Origin: Halobacillus sp. Nhm2S1
GTDB lineage: Bacteria > Bacillota > Bacilli > Bacillales > Halobacillaceae
Length of the DNA stretch: 64,000 bases
Assembly: GCF_019599545.1 (NCBI RefSeq)
Contig: NZ_JAIEZV010000003.1
Coordinates: 62,001-126,000, forward strand
Reading direction: 5' to 3'
Below are positions 35,002-43,390 of the stretch, one piece after another. The stretch's first letter is position 1, and each line of letters starts with the position of its first letter. The notes under the pieces were generated by a model. That model was given only the letters and a program-made list of their open reading frames with translations, ran no database searches and was not told the origin of the DNA. The position numbers and the translations under genes were made by a program.

Positions 35002-36255
35002 TTAGTCTGCAGTCCTCAATATAGGGTTTAAAAAGAACAATAATACTACACTAAGTATTAATGGAAAGGAACTCCACGCCATCAAGGTTTGAATTTTTAT
35101 TCCCATTCCTAAAAAAATGGATGTGACTGCATATGAAAGTGGAATTAACCCTAATGATCCAGTTCGAATCAAACTCATTACGCGCCCTACTTTTTCTTGG
35201 CTCGCATACGACTGGACCAATGAAATTAATGGAATGTTAACTCCGGGATTAAGCATACCGATGAAAATAATAATACTTACAGCAACCACGATAGAATTTA
35301 CTTGACTAAAAATAAGCATGCCTAAACCTTGAAGACCGATTAGATACAGTGCATAAGTCCCTCTCTTACTTTGTATGTTCATAACCCCTATAAGGACTGA
35401 ACCAAGGACCATTCCAAACGTAAATCCACCTTGTACAAAACTAAAGTCCACAGAACTTCCATTGAGTACTCCATCTACGAATATCGGTAGTCCCATCATC
35501 AAAGGGCCAGATATAAAAAAGTTTACAATAATTGTAATGATAAACAAAGCCCTCAACAATGAAGAATTCCATGTATAGGTGAATCCCTCTCTTAACTGGG
35601 CCTTAAAAGATTGCTGATTAATGTTACCTTGTTTGCTTTGATGTTTGTCAGTCCATTTTATGAATAAAACACCGATTCCAGATATGATTAAAAATAAACC
35701 AATCAAAATTAAAACAGCGCTATAGCTGAAGATGTTAATTAAAATTCCTGCGAGTAAAGGACCAGTGAATAAAGCAATTTGAATAGCCCCTTGGAGTAAA
35801 GAGTTCGCTCTTGTTAGTTGATTTTCCCTAACTACTCTAGGTATCAGGGCATCCCTGGATGGCTCAAATAACCCTCCGCATGCTCCAAAGAAAGTTGCAT
35901 TAATGGCGAGCACCCATATTGGAACTTCTGGCAATAATACAAAAAGTCCTGCAAGGATAATGACCAGACATGCTAACGATAGATCAGAAAAGGACATGAT
36001 TTTCGTTTGTCTGCTTCTATCAGCAACGACCCCTCCTATCACCATAGAAACCATCCGCATGGTCGTTAAGCAAACCAATACAATACCAAGAGAAGCTTCC
36101 ATACCAAGACTTTCTACTACATACCAGGATTGGATAAACATAAACATTGAGAGACTTAAACTTGAAACGACAGTTGTAAACCACAGCAAAATAAAAGACT
36201 TTGATTTTGATAAAGGAACCGTTACTTCTCTTTTCAATTGCTTTACACTTTCCAT
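35002..36255 (-). CDS. Major facilitator superfamily efflux transporter
   Basis: 417 residues with 12 hydrophobic helices. The MFS loop 2-3 signature is GGVVADRSRQTKIMSF, and FEPSRDALIPRVVRENQLTRANS matches the MFS_3/enterobactin-exporter-like group common in Bacillus drug efflux. AGAGG precedes the ATG. Its promoter region holds a palindromic operator also found before the upstream regulator gene, so the pump is probably repressed by that protein and induced by its ligand. Confidence 0.88.
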   Translation of the reverse strand: MESVKQLKREVTVPLSKSKSFILLWFTTVVSSLSLSMFMFIQSWYVVESLGMEASLGIVLVCLTTMRMVSMVIGGVVADRSRQTKIMSFSDLSLACLVIILAGLFVLLPEVPIWVLAINATFFGACGGLFEPSRDALIPRVVRENQLTRANSLLQGAIQIALFTGPLLAGILINIFSYSAVLILIGLFLIISGIGVLFIKWTDKHQSKQGNINQQSFKAQLREGFTYTWNSSLLRALFIITIIVNFFISGPLMMGLPIFVDGVLNGSSVDFSFVQGGFTFGMVLGSVLIGVMNIQSKRGTYALYLIGLQGLGMLIFSQVNSIVVAVSIIIFIGMLNPGVNIPLISLVQSYASQEKVGRVMSLIRTGSLGLIPLSYAVTSIFLGMGIKIQTLMAWSSFPLILSVVLLFFLNPILRTAD

Positions 36256-36285
36256 AAAACCTCTCCCATAATAAATATTTTTACA

Positions 36286-36305
36286 CGGTAAAATTAATTT
36301 TACTG
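36286..36305. promoter_or_regulatory. Palindromic operator before the MFS gene
   Basis: CGGTAAAATTAATTTTACTG, an almost perfect inverted repeat 31 bases upstream of the transporter start. A closely similar site lies at 36962. Confidence 0.7.
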
Positions 36306-36329
36306 TTAGCCCAAAAAAAAGAGAACTTT

Positions 36330-36938
36330 TTAAGATTCTCCTTTCTTCTTTTCATAGAGGCCTTCTTCCACTTCCAAGCCAAGGATATGGAAATAATAAA
36401 GTTTAGAATCTGACGAAGGTTCTGGTCTTTGGATTTCCGCAAGCTCCTCCATCAATGTTGAAAACTTCTGCTGCCAAGCTAAAAAATCTTCTTCTTTAGC
36501 ATGAATCTCATATGCACTAGATCTATACTTCCACATGGCTGGATCCTTTGAACCAGACTCGTCTTGTAGAGATTCTTCAGGTGCAGCTAGAATACGTCTC
36601 TTTGATTGCTCCAACATACTTACCATCATTCGTCTAACTGTTTCTGTCATATCAGAATACGGAATTAAAGACTGATCAGGTACGAAGCCACCTGCAACAG
36701 CTTGATAAAATTTTTGTACAATCCCATTTTTCTCTTCTTTATGTACAATTTCTACTAATTCATTTTTCTCTAATTCTTTTAAGTGGTAGTGAATACGAGC
36801 TCTAGATAGATCAAATACTTCTGAAAGTTGTTGCCCGGTTTTAGGTTTTTCCATTAGGCGCAGAAGTAATTCGGACCTAAACGGGTCAGCTAAAGCTTTA
36901 AGCTGTTCATGAGTAGTCAATAACTTTATATCTTTCAT
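36330..36938 (-). CDS. ArsR-like winged-helix regulator
   Basis: 202 residues. The N-terminal winged helix is clear: LKALADPFRSELLLRLMEKP, GQQLSEVFDLSRARIHYHLK (recognition helix) and ELEKNELVEIVHKEEKNGIV (wing). The C-terminal half is a longer effector or dimer domain. It lies upstream of the MFS gene on the same strand, and both genes carry the same palindrome in front, indicating autoregulation and control of the pump. Confidence 0.87.
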   Translation of the reverse strand: MKDIKLLTTHEQLKALADPFRSELLLRLMEKPKTGQQLSEVFDLSRARIHYHLKELEKNELVEIVHKEEKNGIVQKFYQAVAGGFVPDQSLIPYSDMTETVRRMMVSMLEQSKRRILAAPEESLQDESGSKDPAMWKYRSSAYEIHAKEEDFLAWQQKFSTLMEELAEIQRPEPSSDSKLYYFHILGLEVEEGLYEKKKGES

Positions 36939-36961
36939 CTATACTGTTCACTCCATTTACT

Positions 36962-36979
36962 CGGTAAAATTATTTTAAC
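36962..36979. promoter_or_regulatory. Palindromic operator before the regulator gene
   Basis: CGGTAAAATTATTTTAAC, 24 bases upstream of the regulator start, matching the palindrome at 36286. Confidence 0.7.
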
Positions 36980-37062
36980 AATAGTATGTAGGAAGCCTTT
37001 AATATTGTCAATTAACTGGATGAAATTAATTAAGAAAGGCAATCACTTTTTGTTAAGCAATC

Positions 37063-37095
37063 GCCCCCGTTTGTTTAAGACTCGGTTTCAAGATA
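37063..37095 (-). repeat. Array repeat 18
   Basis: Core with CTCGGTTTCAAG stem; an imperfect hairpin lies to its left (GGCAATCAC, GCAATCGCC). 57 bases after the CPBP stop. Confidence 0.9.
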
Positions 37096-37151
37096 AATTG
37101 GACTTAGAAACGTTCTTAAACTTTATTATTCAGTACTCTAAAAAAACTCTC

Positions 37152-37979
37152 CTAGGGTTGAAGGTGGTATCCTTTTTCCCTTGGATAAAGTTTGATTAAA
37201 CCAAACACTGTCGCAAAAAGTAATATAGCAGCAATGATAACAATTACAATCAAATCCATTTGGGTAGGTAATGATTGGGTTTCCTCACTCCCCATTAACA
37301 TAGGTGAAAGGTAGAGTTCATTCATTAAAGCTAAGAGATTCCCAAAAGAGTGTAAGATAATCGGAACATATATTTTCCCCGTTTTCAGATAAGCAATTGA
37401 GAACAATATAGACATCAAGAAAGCACTAAAGAAACTGAAGGGGTGACCAATTGTAAATAAGATTGCAGTAAATACCACACCCTTGATACGGCCGTATTTT
37501 ATAACAAACTTGTTAAGCATCATCCCCCTAAAAAATAGCTCTTCTATAACTGGAGCTAATACAACAGCTAAAGTAATTTTCAACAGAATATTAGAAGGCA
37601 AAGCTTGGTTCTGCAGTCTTTGATCTGCTAAAGGGACATCACCTATGTCAGGAAATGCAAAAAGAATGGAAACTCCAAGAGTCATAAATAAGGCTGCTGC
37701 GGTTATTTTTACTAATGGGACAAAGGAAAGCATTCTAATCCAAGGAATCTTGACATCATTTTTAGTGCTTAATTTTGAAAACCTCATCCCTCTTTTGGAT
37801 AGCTCAAGGCAAATCCATAAAAAAATAAATATGTATAAAGTAATATCTGCTATCTCAGTAGTTGATTCACTGGGATTAAAACCAATTGAAAATAGCGCGT
37901 AAGATATTTCCCAAACTAATACGAAAGGTATGATTGGCCATAGTTTTACATTTCTAAAACCTATCTTCTTTTGATTCAT
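37152..37979 (-). CDS. CPBP-family intramembrane metalloprotease
   Basis: 275 residues, about eight helices. The CPBP (Abi) motifs are VIEELFFRGMM (EExxxR), FTIGHPFSFFSA (the FxxxH motif in variant form) and IILHSFGNLLAL (HxxxN/D). Family members process prenylated proteins or act in bacteriocin self-protection and release. AAGGAGG precedes the ATG. Single-gene unit with repeat 18. Confidence 0.88.
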   Translation of the reverse strand: MNQKKIGFRNVKLWPIIPFVLVWEISYALFSIGFNPSESTTEIADITLYIFIFLWICLELSKRGMRFSKLSTKNDVKIPWIRMLSFVPLVKITAAALFMTLGVSILFAFPDIGDVPLADQRLQNQALPSNILLKITLAVVLAPVIEELFFRGMMLNKFVIKYGRIKGVVFTAILFTIGHPFSFFSAFLMSILFSIAYLKTGKIYVPIILHSFGNLLALMNELYLSPMLMGSEETQSLPTQMDLIVIVIIAAILLFATVFGLIKLYPREKGYHLQP

Positions 37980-38126
37980 TTGTTCCTCCTTTCAAATCTA
38001 CAAATTATATAGACTAATGCTTATTATTTCAAAACCCCTTGATATACTCAAGGTAAGATTAAAGGATTATAGTAACGTTTGATTCTCCCTAGCCAAGCTT
38101 TTCTAATTCTCGAAAATAAAGAAAAG

Positions 38127-38183
38127 ACGACTATCTTATATTAGATAATCGCCCCCGCTAGTGGAAGACTCAGTACTGAGATA
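38127..38183 (-). repeat. Array repeat 19 with hairpin
   Basis: GACTATCTTA / TTAGATAATC hairpin and core with perfect CTCAGTACTGAG stem, an informative compensatory variant. Confidence 0.92.
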
Positions 38184-38215
38184 AATAAAATTGTAGCAGT
38201 TTTGACAAGTAACTT

Positions 38216-38440
38216 TTAAAATATATTGATAGCTAGCAACAGGAGATGTGGGCTAAGAATTAGTAGTACATGCATGGTAATTAGTTTTCGATTACTAGTA
38301 CCAAATGCAATCGCTCCTCCAAACAAACCACAAATAAAAGTAATAATCAAAGTGACTATTGCTCCGTAATCCACAAAGAAAAACCAATAATAAGACAGTA
38401 ATCCAACAACAAAAATAATTCCTGAAATTATGGAAGGCAT
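38216..38440 (-). CDS. Small membrane protein, 74 residues
   Basis: AGGAGG precedes the ATG. Two to three helices (GIIFVVGLLSYYWFFF, VTLIITFICGLFGGAI and LLILSPHLLLLAI). Single-gene unit with repeat 19. No family recognised. Confidence 0.65.
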   Translation of the reverse strand: MPSIISGIIFVVGLLSYYWFFFVDYGAIVTLIITFICGLFGGAIAFGTSNRKLITMHVLLILSPHLLLLAINIF

Positions 38441-38551
38441 ACTTTGCTCCTCCTAACCGTATTTAACGTCACGTCTTGAGACTTAATAAAACCTAAGATT
38501 TAATAACAATCACATTAGTCTCAGTATCTTCTTTGTAACTTTTTCACAATA

Positions 38552-38584
38552 GCCCCCGTTTGTGGAAAACTTGAATTCAAAGTA
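38552..38584 (-). repeat. Array repeat 20
   Basis: Core with GGAAAACTTG and CTTGAATTCAAG stem, 22 bases after the hydrolase stop. Confidence 0.88.
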
Positions 38585-38606
38585 ATCTTGAATATCATAA
38601 AGCTTT

Positions 38607-39338
38607 TTACACAGTAGATTCAGACTTATTTTGTACATTATTTATGAATTGAGTTAAGAGTTGTGAATACACTTCTGGTTGTTGATCATGAACTAAGTGA
38701 GCGGCGAAAGGCAACACAGAAACATTAATCATTTTGTTCTGCTTAGGATAGATGGAAGCACCAGTTACTTCATGATGGTTCCCTTCTCCCACTATGTAAA
38801 GTACAGGTACATTAAGATCACTTAAATCTTCGGTTTCTTCAAAGGGATACCACTCAGAGTCTCTAGATATGCTAAGTAATGTTTGCCAATCAGAGTGATG
38901 TTTGTTGTCTAATTCTTCACGAACCTCTTCTTTCTCTAACATCACGTTTTGCATGTTAATGCTCTCTTCATGCATTGCGTTCCAATTTTGAGGTTTGACA
39001 GGCATTAGTCCAGATAAAGTTAGACTCTTAATATATTCGGGATACTGTCTAACAAAAAACAAGGCTACAATTGCACCTAATGAACAACCGACCAAGTGAA
39101 CGTTTGTAATTTGCATTTCATCTAAAGTTTCTCGCAAGTCTTCTGCGCTTTTGGAAAAATAATCATCAAAATCATTCGAATGAGATTTCCCATGTCCACG
39201 CAGATCTGGTGCAATGACTTCAAAATTGCTTGCAAAGTAGTTCTGTTGATACTCGAAATCTGTAGAGCTTGTCTCAAGACCGGTGTGTAAAAATAAGACC
39301 GGACCCCCGCTCCCTTTACGGATAGAATGTAATATCAT
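38607..39338 (-). CDS. Alpha/beta-fold hydrolase
   Basis: 243 residues: oxyanion segment VLFLHTGLETSS, the APDLRGHGKSHS strand, nucleophile elbow LVGCSLGAIVAL (Ser), acid in VLYIVGEGNHHEV region and His in PFAAHLVHDQQP. It is a cytosolic esterase or similar enzyme; substrate unknown. AAGGAG precedes the ATG. Single-gene unit with repeat 20. Confidence 0.85.
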   Translation of the reverse strand: MILHSIRKGSGGPVLFLHTGLETSSTDFEYQQNYFASNFEVIAPDLRGHGKSHSNDFDDYFSKSAEDLRETLDEMQITNVHLVGCSLGAIVALFFVRQYPEYIKSLTLSGLMPVKPQNWNAMHEESINMQNVMLEKEEVREELDNKHHSDWQTLLSISRDSEWYPFEETEDLSDLNVPVLYIVGEGNHHEVTGASIYPKQNKMINVSVLPFAAHLVHDQQPEVYSQLLTQFINNVQNKSESTV

Positions 39339-39414
39339 GTGAGCATAACTCCTTCGATAATTTGTATTTTTTTAAATTAAGATCAGAGCTTTATTAAAGC
39401 TGATTTCCACAATC

Positions 39415-39447
39415 GCCCCCGTTACTTAAAGACTCGATTTCGAGATG
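39415..39447 (-). repeat. Array repeat 21
   Basis: Core with CTCGATTTCGAG stem, 17 bases after the stop at 39465. Confidence 0.9.
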
Positions 39448-39464
39448 TAGACATTATACGAAAC

Positions 39465-39740
39465 CTACCCTCCCATTATTAAAGATAAATAATTTATAAA
39501 AGCAAACCATCCCAAGGAAGCTATACTTAATGTAAGCACAGCAAGTGACAGGTAAGGGTGATAGCCCGAATCTTGTTTTGATCGTACTAAGAAATATATT
39601 GCCCCCAAAATACTTACTACAAATATCAATCCCAAGATAACATTCATTACATTAGACAGTCTGATTCCGGAACCAACAAGTACGTTAATTAAGTAAATCA
39701 GGTTAACAATTACTGATATTGCTAATAATGTTTTCTTCAT
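39465..39740 (-). CDS. Small membrane protein, 91 residues
   Basis: Three helices (about residues 4-20, 31-52, 66-87) with short charged loops (RSKQDSGYHPY). AAGGAGG precedes the ATG. Unit with repeat 21. No family recognised. Confidence 0.65.
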   Translation of the reverse strand: MKKTLLAISVIVNLIYLINVLVGSGIRLSNVMNVILGLIFVVSILGAIYFLVRSKQDSGYHPYLSLAVLTLSIASLGWFAFINYLSLIMGG

Positions 39741-39846
39741 AGTACCTCCTTAATTAATGCTAGTGTGTTGATTAATACATTTAGCTTTTACATAATTCCA
39801 ATTATTTCAAATGGGAGCGAGGAACTCAATCCTTTCTCACTAAAAA

Positions 39847-39903
39847 GAGACTTATCATTACTGCAGATAAGCCCCCGTTTCTTGAAGACTCGAACTCAAG
39901 ATA
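39847..39903 (-). repeat. Array repeat 22 with hairpin
   Basis: GACTTATC / GATAAGCC hairpin plus core with CTCGAACTCAAG stem. Confidence 0.9.
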
Positions 39904-39993
39904 TTTAGTAACATACTGGGAAAATTATTGGCAGATAGAAGAATGATGGAAGCACCAAAAAAAACGCAGGGATGAAAAGCGGCGCGTCAGAGG

Positions 39994-40548
39994 TCAATTC
40001 AATTCCACCCGCTCGTTGTTTTCGTCCTTATAAGTGAGATGGCCATAGAAACGGTGGGATTTCGCCTCCGGCAATTTTTCATAACGGACAAATGTTTCTT
40101 CATCCAATACATTAAGAGAAAAGCTGTGACCAATTTTCTGGATTTTCACATCGATGGATTCGATGTTTCTCCCGAATTTTTTACCGAAGACCACTCCATA
40201 AGATCCATTATCCGTTTTAACACCTCGATAGGATATAGCTGAAGTGCCGAGATCTATGGTTTCCAATGAGTAGTTGCCCGTCCACGCTCGTTCAAGAAGA
40301 GCATAATCCATGGTTCCATTTAACAGGAAGGTGGTGATGGATAAGTCACTCTCCCCGATGTTTGTGATTTTCACGTTTTCTATTTCGCCTGACGCTTCCG
40401 GGTCATCCATCCCTTCCAGTTTTTCTGTTATGGCTTCCTGCACTGCCTTCTCGTTATCATCGATATCATGATTTACGGATGTGACAAGATAGGCCAAGGC
40501 TCCACCCATTATCACGAAAGGAATGAGTTTTAAAAAAACGCTTTTCAA
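39994..40548 (-). CDS. Membrane-anchored protein, 184 residues
   Basis: TTG start with GAGGTG 5 bases upstream. One N-terminal helix (LIPFVIMGGALAYLVTSV), then a soluble beta-rich domain (ENVKITNIGESDLSITTFLL). The gene and its 3' flank are richer in G+C than the neighbours, hinting at a different source. A fragment of an unrelated lipoprotein gene abuts its start. Repeat 22 lies 90 bases downstream. Confidence 0.68.
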   Translation of the reverse strand: MKSVFLKLIPFVIMGGALAYLVTSVNHDIDDNEKAVQEAITEKLEGMDDPEASGEIENVKITNIGESDLSITTFLLNGTMDYALLERAWTGNYSLETIDLGTSAISYRGVKTDNGSYGVVFGKKFGRNIESIDVKIQKIGHSFSLNVLDEETFVRYEKLPEAKSHRFYGHLTYKDENNERVELN

Positions 40549-40560
40549 ATAATCACCTCA

Positions 40561-40652
40561 AGTATTTCAAGCTCTACAGAAATAGTATCGTTGATGATAC
40601 CTCCTGTTAAAAATATCGTTATAATCATGATCATTCCAATGGTCTTATACAA
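40561..40652 (-). pseudogene. 5' fragment of a lipoprotein gene related to 23434
   Basis: From TTG at 40652 the frame reads MYKTIGMIMIITIFLTGGII and continues for about ten codons similar to the gene at 24087. The nucleotide similarity covers the 5' untranslated part too (to about 40735). It breaks off right before the start of the gene at 40548, so only a fragment remains. Confidence 0.6.
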
Positions 40653-40759
40653 ATAAATAAAGCCCCTAACCTTTCCTTGAGAATTTACTGGGAAAAAGTA
40701 GCGTACCATATGATTTTAAAAGTAACGACTAAAAAAGCGAATAACCATATAAAAGTATT

Positions 40760-40792
40760 GCCCCCGTTTCCGTAAGACTTGATTTCGAGATA
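40760..40792 (-). repeat. Array repeat 23
   Basis: Core with CCCCCGTTTCCGTAAGAC, 57 bases after the stop at 40850. Confidence 0.9.
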
Positions 40793-40849
40793 TTTTATGT
40801 AATCTACTACCTTCTCGCATTACTCGAACCATTCAGATGGCCATCCTAA

Positions 40850-41077
40850 TCAATTTGATAGAGATAATGCCCCCATTAAAACAATAATTCCAGCTAGAAA
40901 CAATAAATACACTGCACGAGCTTTCCGTTTATTTTGGAACTCTGAAATACTGTATATTAAAAGCATGGCCCCAATAAAAAACTGAGTATAGTATAAGATT
41001 TGTTTGTTATCAGTTATAACACTAAGAACTATTAAGGAAATTGCTATAAAGGCTGCTACAATTCTAATTGCTTTCAT
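40850..41077 (-). CDS. Small membrane protein, 75 residues
   Basis: Helices at about residues 4-20, 27-43 and 53-72, with the basic loop QNKRKARA. AAGGAGG precedes the ATG. Followed by repeat 23. No family recognised. Confidence 0.65.
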   Translation of the reverse strand: MKAIRIVAAFIAISLIVLSVITDNKQILYYTQFFIGAMLLIYSISEFQNKRKARAVYLLFLAGIIVLMGALSLSN

Positions 41078-41118
41078 CAGGACCCTCCTTCCTCTTATAA
41101 CTATTAATATAATAGATG

Positions 41119-41295
41119 TTACTGATGGTTTTTTGTTCTGCTTTTATCTATGTATGTAACAAAAAAATACAATGACCATGATAACAGTCCAACCAATGCA
41201 GTAATCCAGCTCTGGATATTTACTTCAAAAAATAAAACTATGAAGAAATAACCTAAACACAACAATCCAATACCCCTACTTAATTTATTACCCAA
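41119..41295 (-). CDS. Small membrane protein, 58 residues, TTG start
   Basis: TTG at 41295 with GAGGGGGG upstream. Two helices (IGLLCLGYFFIVLFF and WITALVGLLSWSLYFFV) and a basic tail. It lies 41 bases upstream of the gene at 40850 with no repeat between them, so the two may form one unit. Confidence 0.6.
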   Translation of the reverse strand: MGNKLSRGIGLLCLGYFFIVLFFEVNIQSWITALVGLLSWSLYFFVTYIDKSRTKNHQ

Positions 41296-41359
41296 TATAG
41301 CCCCCCTCTCTAATAATTTTGTTTACTTAGTAAAAAAGCCAATTTTCCCATAGAACAAT

Positions 41360-41392
41360 TCCCCCCATTTGTATAAGACTTGAATATATATC
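41360..41392 (-). repeat. Array repeat 24 (partly degenerate)
   Basis: Core CCCCCCATTTG, AAGACTTGAA; the stem end is altered (TATATATCG). Confidence 0.75.
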
Positions 41393-41410
41393 GATTAAAA
41401 ATGAGTCATA

Positions 41411-41475
41411 ATAACTTATGTAGTTCAGATTACTTTTTTCTAATTGGGAAAGCTTGTCTATTCTTCGATAAAGTG
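41411..41475 (-). pseudogene. 3' remnant of a gene like the one at 55714
   Basis: Shares GTAGTTCAGAT, GGGAAAGCTTGTCTATT and flanking bases with the 3' end of the gene at 55714 (IDKLSQ), but the rest of the gene is absent. It abuts repeat 24, as the intact gene abuts its own repeat. Confidence 0.6.
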
Positions 41476-41584
41476 ATTGCTTAACAAAAGGGATCGTCTT
41501 ATATCCTTAGATATTAATTGACTTAGTTATATGAACATTACAGGTAATATGCCATTTTCTAACACTCTACATCCAATTATATTA

Positions 41585-41767
41585 CTAATTTTTCCGGAAC
41601 TTTTTCTCTAATAAAATTGCTACAATAATAAATGTCACAACAAAAAATGACTGTGCAATATTTGTCCCCCAATTTAAATTGTCATGTCTAATATAATCCG
41701 CTATAACTAACCAGGCAGTAAGAAGAAAAACCCCTACAATATAAATTATACTTGTTCTAATAATAAT
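41585..41767 (-). CDS. Small membrane protein, possible ATT start
   Basis: A 60-codon frame with two helices (IIYIVGVFLLTAWLVIADYI and FFVVTFIIVAILL) and a basic end (EKKFRKN). There is no ATG, GTG or TTG near the front; an ATT triplet 4 bases after GAGAGGG is the only placed start. Either a rare ATT initiation or a damaged start. Confidence 0.45.
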   Translation of the reverse strand: MIIRTSIIYIVGVFLLTAWLVIADYIRHDNLNWGTNIAQSFFVVTFIIVAILLEKKFRKN

Positions 41768-41863
41768 TCCCTCTCAATCAATTTAATTTTTGAAATTTCA
41801 TTTACTTAATCGAAAAAGCTAATCACTCGTAGATAACTCCATGGTTATTAGTATTCAGTTGAG

Positions 41864-42025
41864 CTAACCTGCCATGAAAGGCAAGAAAATCACACCTAAT
41901 ACAATGCTCAATAAACAAGTAATAATCCAGTCTCTCTTGCTTCTCATATTAAACAAAAAGTTAATTGTAGAACTTATGATAAAGCATACTGAAAATCCAA
42001 ATAAGAAATATGCTATGTATTCCAT
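41864..42025 (-). CDS. Small membrane protein, 53 residues
   Basis: ATG at 42025 with AGAGGTG upstream. Two helices (YIAYFLFGFSVCFIISSTI and WIITCLLSIVLGVIFLPF) around a basic loop (NMRSKRD). An opposite-strand frame here has no ribosome binding site. No repeat core follows directly. Confidence 0.65.
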   Translation of the reverse strand: MEYIAYFLFGFSVCFIISSTINFLFNMRSKRDWIITCLLSIVLGVIFLPFMAG

Positions 42026-42114
42026 TTCAACACCTCTTTTAAATACTTTTCACCCTGTCGTTTGAATGAATTCCCTCGTCTTCATAAAGTGATATAAAAA
42101 CCGCATATACTCCT

Positions 42115-42146
42115 GACCCAATTCTTGAAGACTCAGTTTCAAGATA
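42115..42146 (-). repeat. Array repeat 25
   Basis: Core with altered left part (GACCCAATTC) and CTCAGTTTCAAG stem, 26 bases after the stop at 42173. Confidence 0.8.
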
Positions 42147-42172
42147 AATTCATTAGCCCCTCTATCTCTACT

Positions 42173-42376
42173 CTAGGAGATTTTATAATAAAAGAACACA
42201 CATAGTGCATAAAAGGGGACAGCCAAACTAATAAAAGATATTCCAGATTTTATTTCATCAATAGTATATAGGTGAGAATAAAATAAAAAATATAGCAGCC
42301 AAGAAATCAAGGCTATAGACGCTATCAAATAATGAAATACTTCGTCTTTTTTTCTATAATTCATTACATCACTCAA
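42173..42376 (-). CDS. Small membrane protein, 67 residues
   Basis: Two helices (FHYLIASIALISWLLYFLFY and ISLAVPFYALCVFFYY). TTG at 42376 or ATG at 42364 may start it; GGGGC lies before the TTG. Unit with repeat 25. Confidence 0.6.
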   Translation of the reverse strand: MSDVMNYRKKDEVFHYLIASIALISWLLYFLFYSHLYTIDEIKSGISFISLAVPFYALCVFFYYKIS

Positions 42377-42458
42377 CGTGAAGCCCCTTTCAAAGATATT
42401 TATAAATCCGCTATAACTTATGTACGAGACAAAAAGATTTTAGTTTCAAAATGACTGT

Positions 42459-42565
42459 TATATCGAAACTGTGTCTATAACAACCCCTGTGCAAACAATA
42501 CTAAGAGGACAATTCCATTATTATAGAATTGCCCCCGTTAGTTGAAGACTTGATTTTGAGAGATA
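42459..42565 (-). repeat. Array repeat 26, full-length form
   Basis: Outer arm TATCGAAACTGTGTCT, hairpin GGACAATTCC / AGAATTGCCC, core GTTAGTTGAAGACTTGA. The core side is almost identical to repeat 37. Confidence 0.9.
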
Positions 42566-42622
42566 TTAAAATCTAAAGCGCTTTATCCATTCAAGCTCTA
42601 TAATTGAACTTTAAAACAAAAA

Positions 42623-42844
42623 TCATTTATTCCTGCTTAACTTAAAAAACCTAGATACAGTTAGTAAAATCCATCCGGTAATCATTAATAGTATGGAGAA
42701 TGAAGAGAAAGGTACAGGGGGATTTTCAACAAACTCAAACGCTATCCCAATCGCAAGTGCAATTGTACCAATAAAAAATAAAGATCTGCCTACTTTATAA
42801 TTTCTATCCAATAGAACCATCCTCTCAAGTTGTTGATATGACAT
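42623..42844 (-). CDS. Small membrane protein, copy A of a duplicated unit
   Basis: Two helices (SLFFIGTIALAIGIAFEFV and FSILLMITGWILLTVSRFF) after a basic N-terminus (LDRNYKVGR). ATG at 42844 is chosen because the longer frame runs into repeat 27; a TTG after GAGAGG (MDRNYK) is an alternative. The gene and its 3' repeat are about 95 percent identical to 52499-52720, with the match ending in the flanking repeats. Confidence 0.7.
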   Translation of the reverse strand: MSYQQLERMVLLDRNYKVGRSLFFIGTIALAIGIAFEFVENPPVPFSSFSILLMITGWILLTVSRFFKLSRNK

Positions 42845-42873
42845 TTGTAAGCCATACCCACTTTGCAACCATC

Positions 42874-42906
42874 GCCCCCGATACAGGAAGACTCGAAGTC
42901 GAGATA
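42874..42906 (-). repeat. Array repeat 27
   Basis: Core CCCCCGATACAGGAAGAC with CTCGAAGTCGAG stem; it marks the right boundary of duplicated unit A. Confidence 0.9.
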
Positions 42907-42957
42907 CCCTATTCAACCTTTTATTAAAGTCCGACACATTACTTTAAAAGACTTAAC

Positions 42958-43221
42958 TTAAGAGTTAGGAGACATCCCGGCCATCATTGCAGCAAACATT
43001 ATAAGGGTAGCCGTTCCCAATAAAATAATAATTGATAAAGTTGCAAAAAACTTTTGTCTCTTAAAAGAAAGTATGGATAATATCGTGGCTATAATCAGAA
43101 ACGTCCATATGACTATGATATCTTTTGAACCCGGTAGAAAAAGTAATGATAGAAACCCGGAGATAGGGACTACGCTTAGTATCAGTATATAAACCCCCAG
43201 TAAAATTTCTTTATTCTTCAA
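42958..43221 (-). CDS. Small membrane protein, 87 residues
   Basis: TTG start with GAGGGGGTG upstream. Three helices (about residues 5-27, 33-51, 58-80). Ends AAMMAGMSPNS. Unit with repeat 27. No family recognised. Confidence 0.65.
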   Translation of the reverse strand: MKNKEILLGVYILILSVVPISGFLSLLFLPGSKDIIVIWTFLIIATILSILSFKRQKFFATLSIIILLGTATLIMFAAMMAGMSPNS

Positions 43222-43390
43222 TTCAGCACCCCCTCTTTCTTACAATTTCTACATACCAAAAAAACTATTTTGCAGATGTTTTATAGCAATTGCAACGCGC
43301 ATTTATGTATGTTTTTCAAAATTATCCCTTGTTAAATTAGTTACGGATAAAACTGGATAAAGTTTCAAAACTTAGCGAACTATTCTATTT

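Noticed and set aside
41874-42065. Plus-strand frame of 63 codons
   Set aside because: The minus strand here encodes a two-helix protein with a good ribosome binding site.
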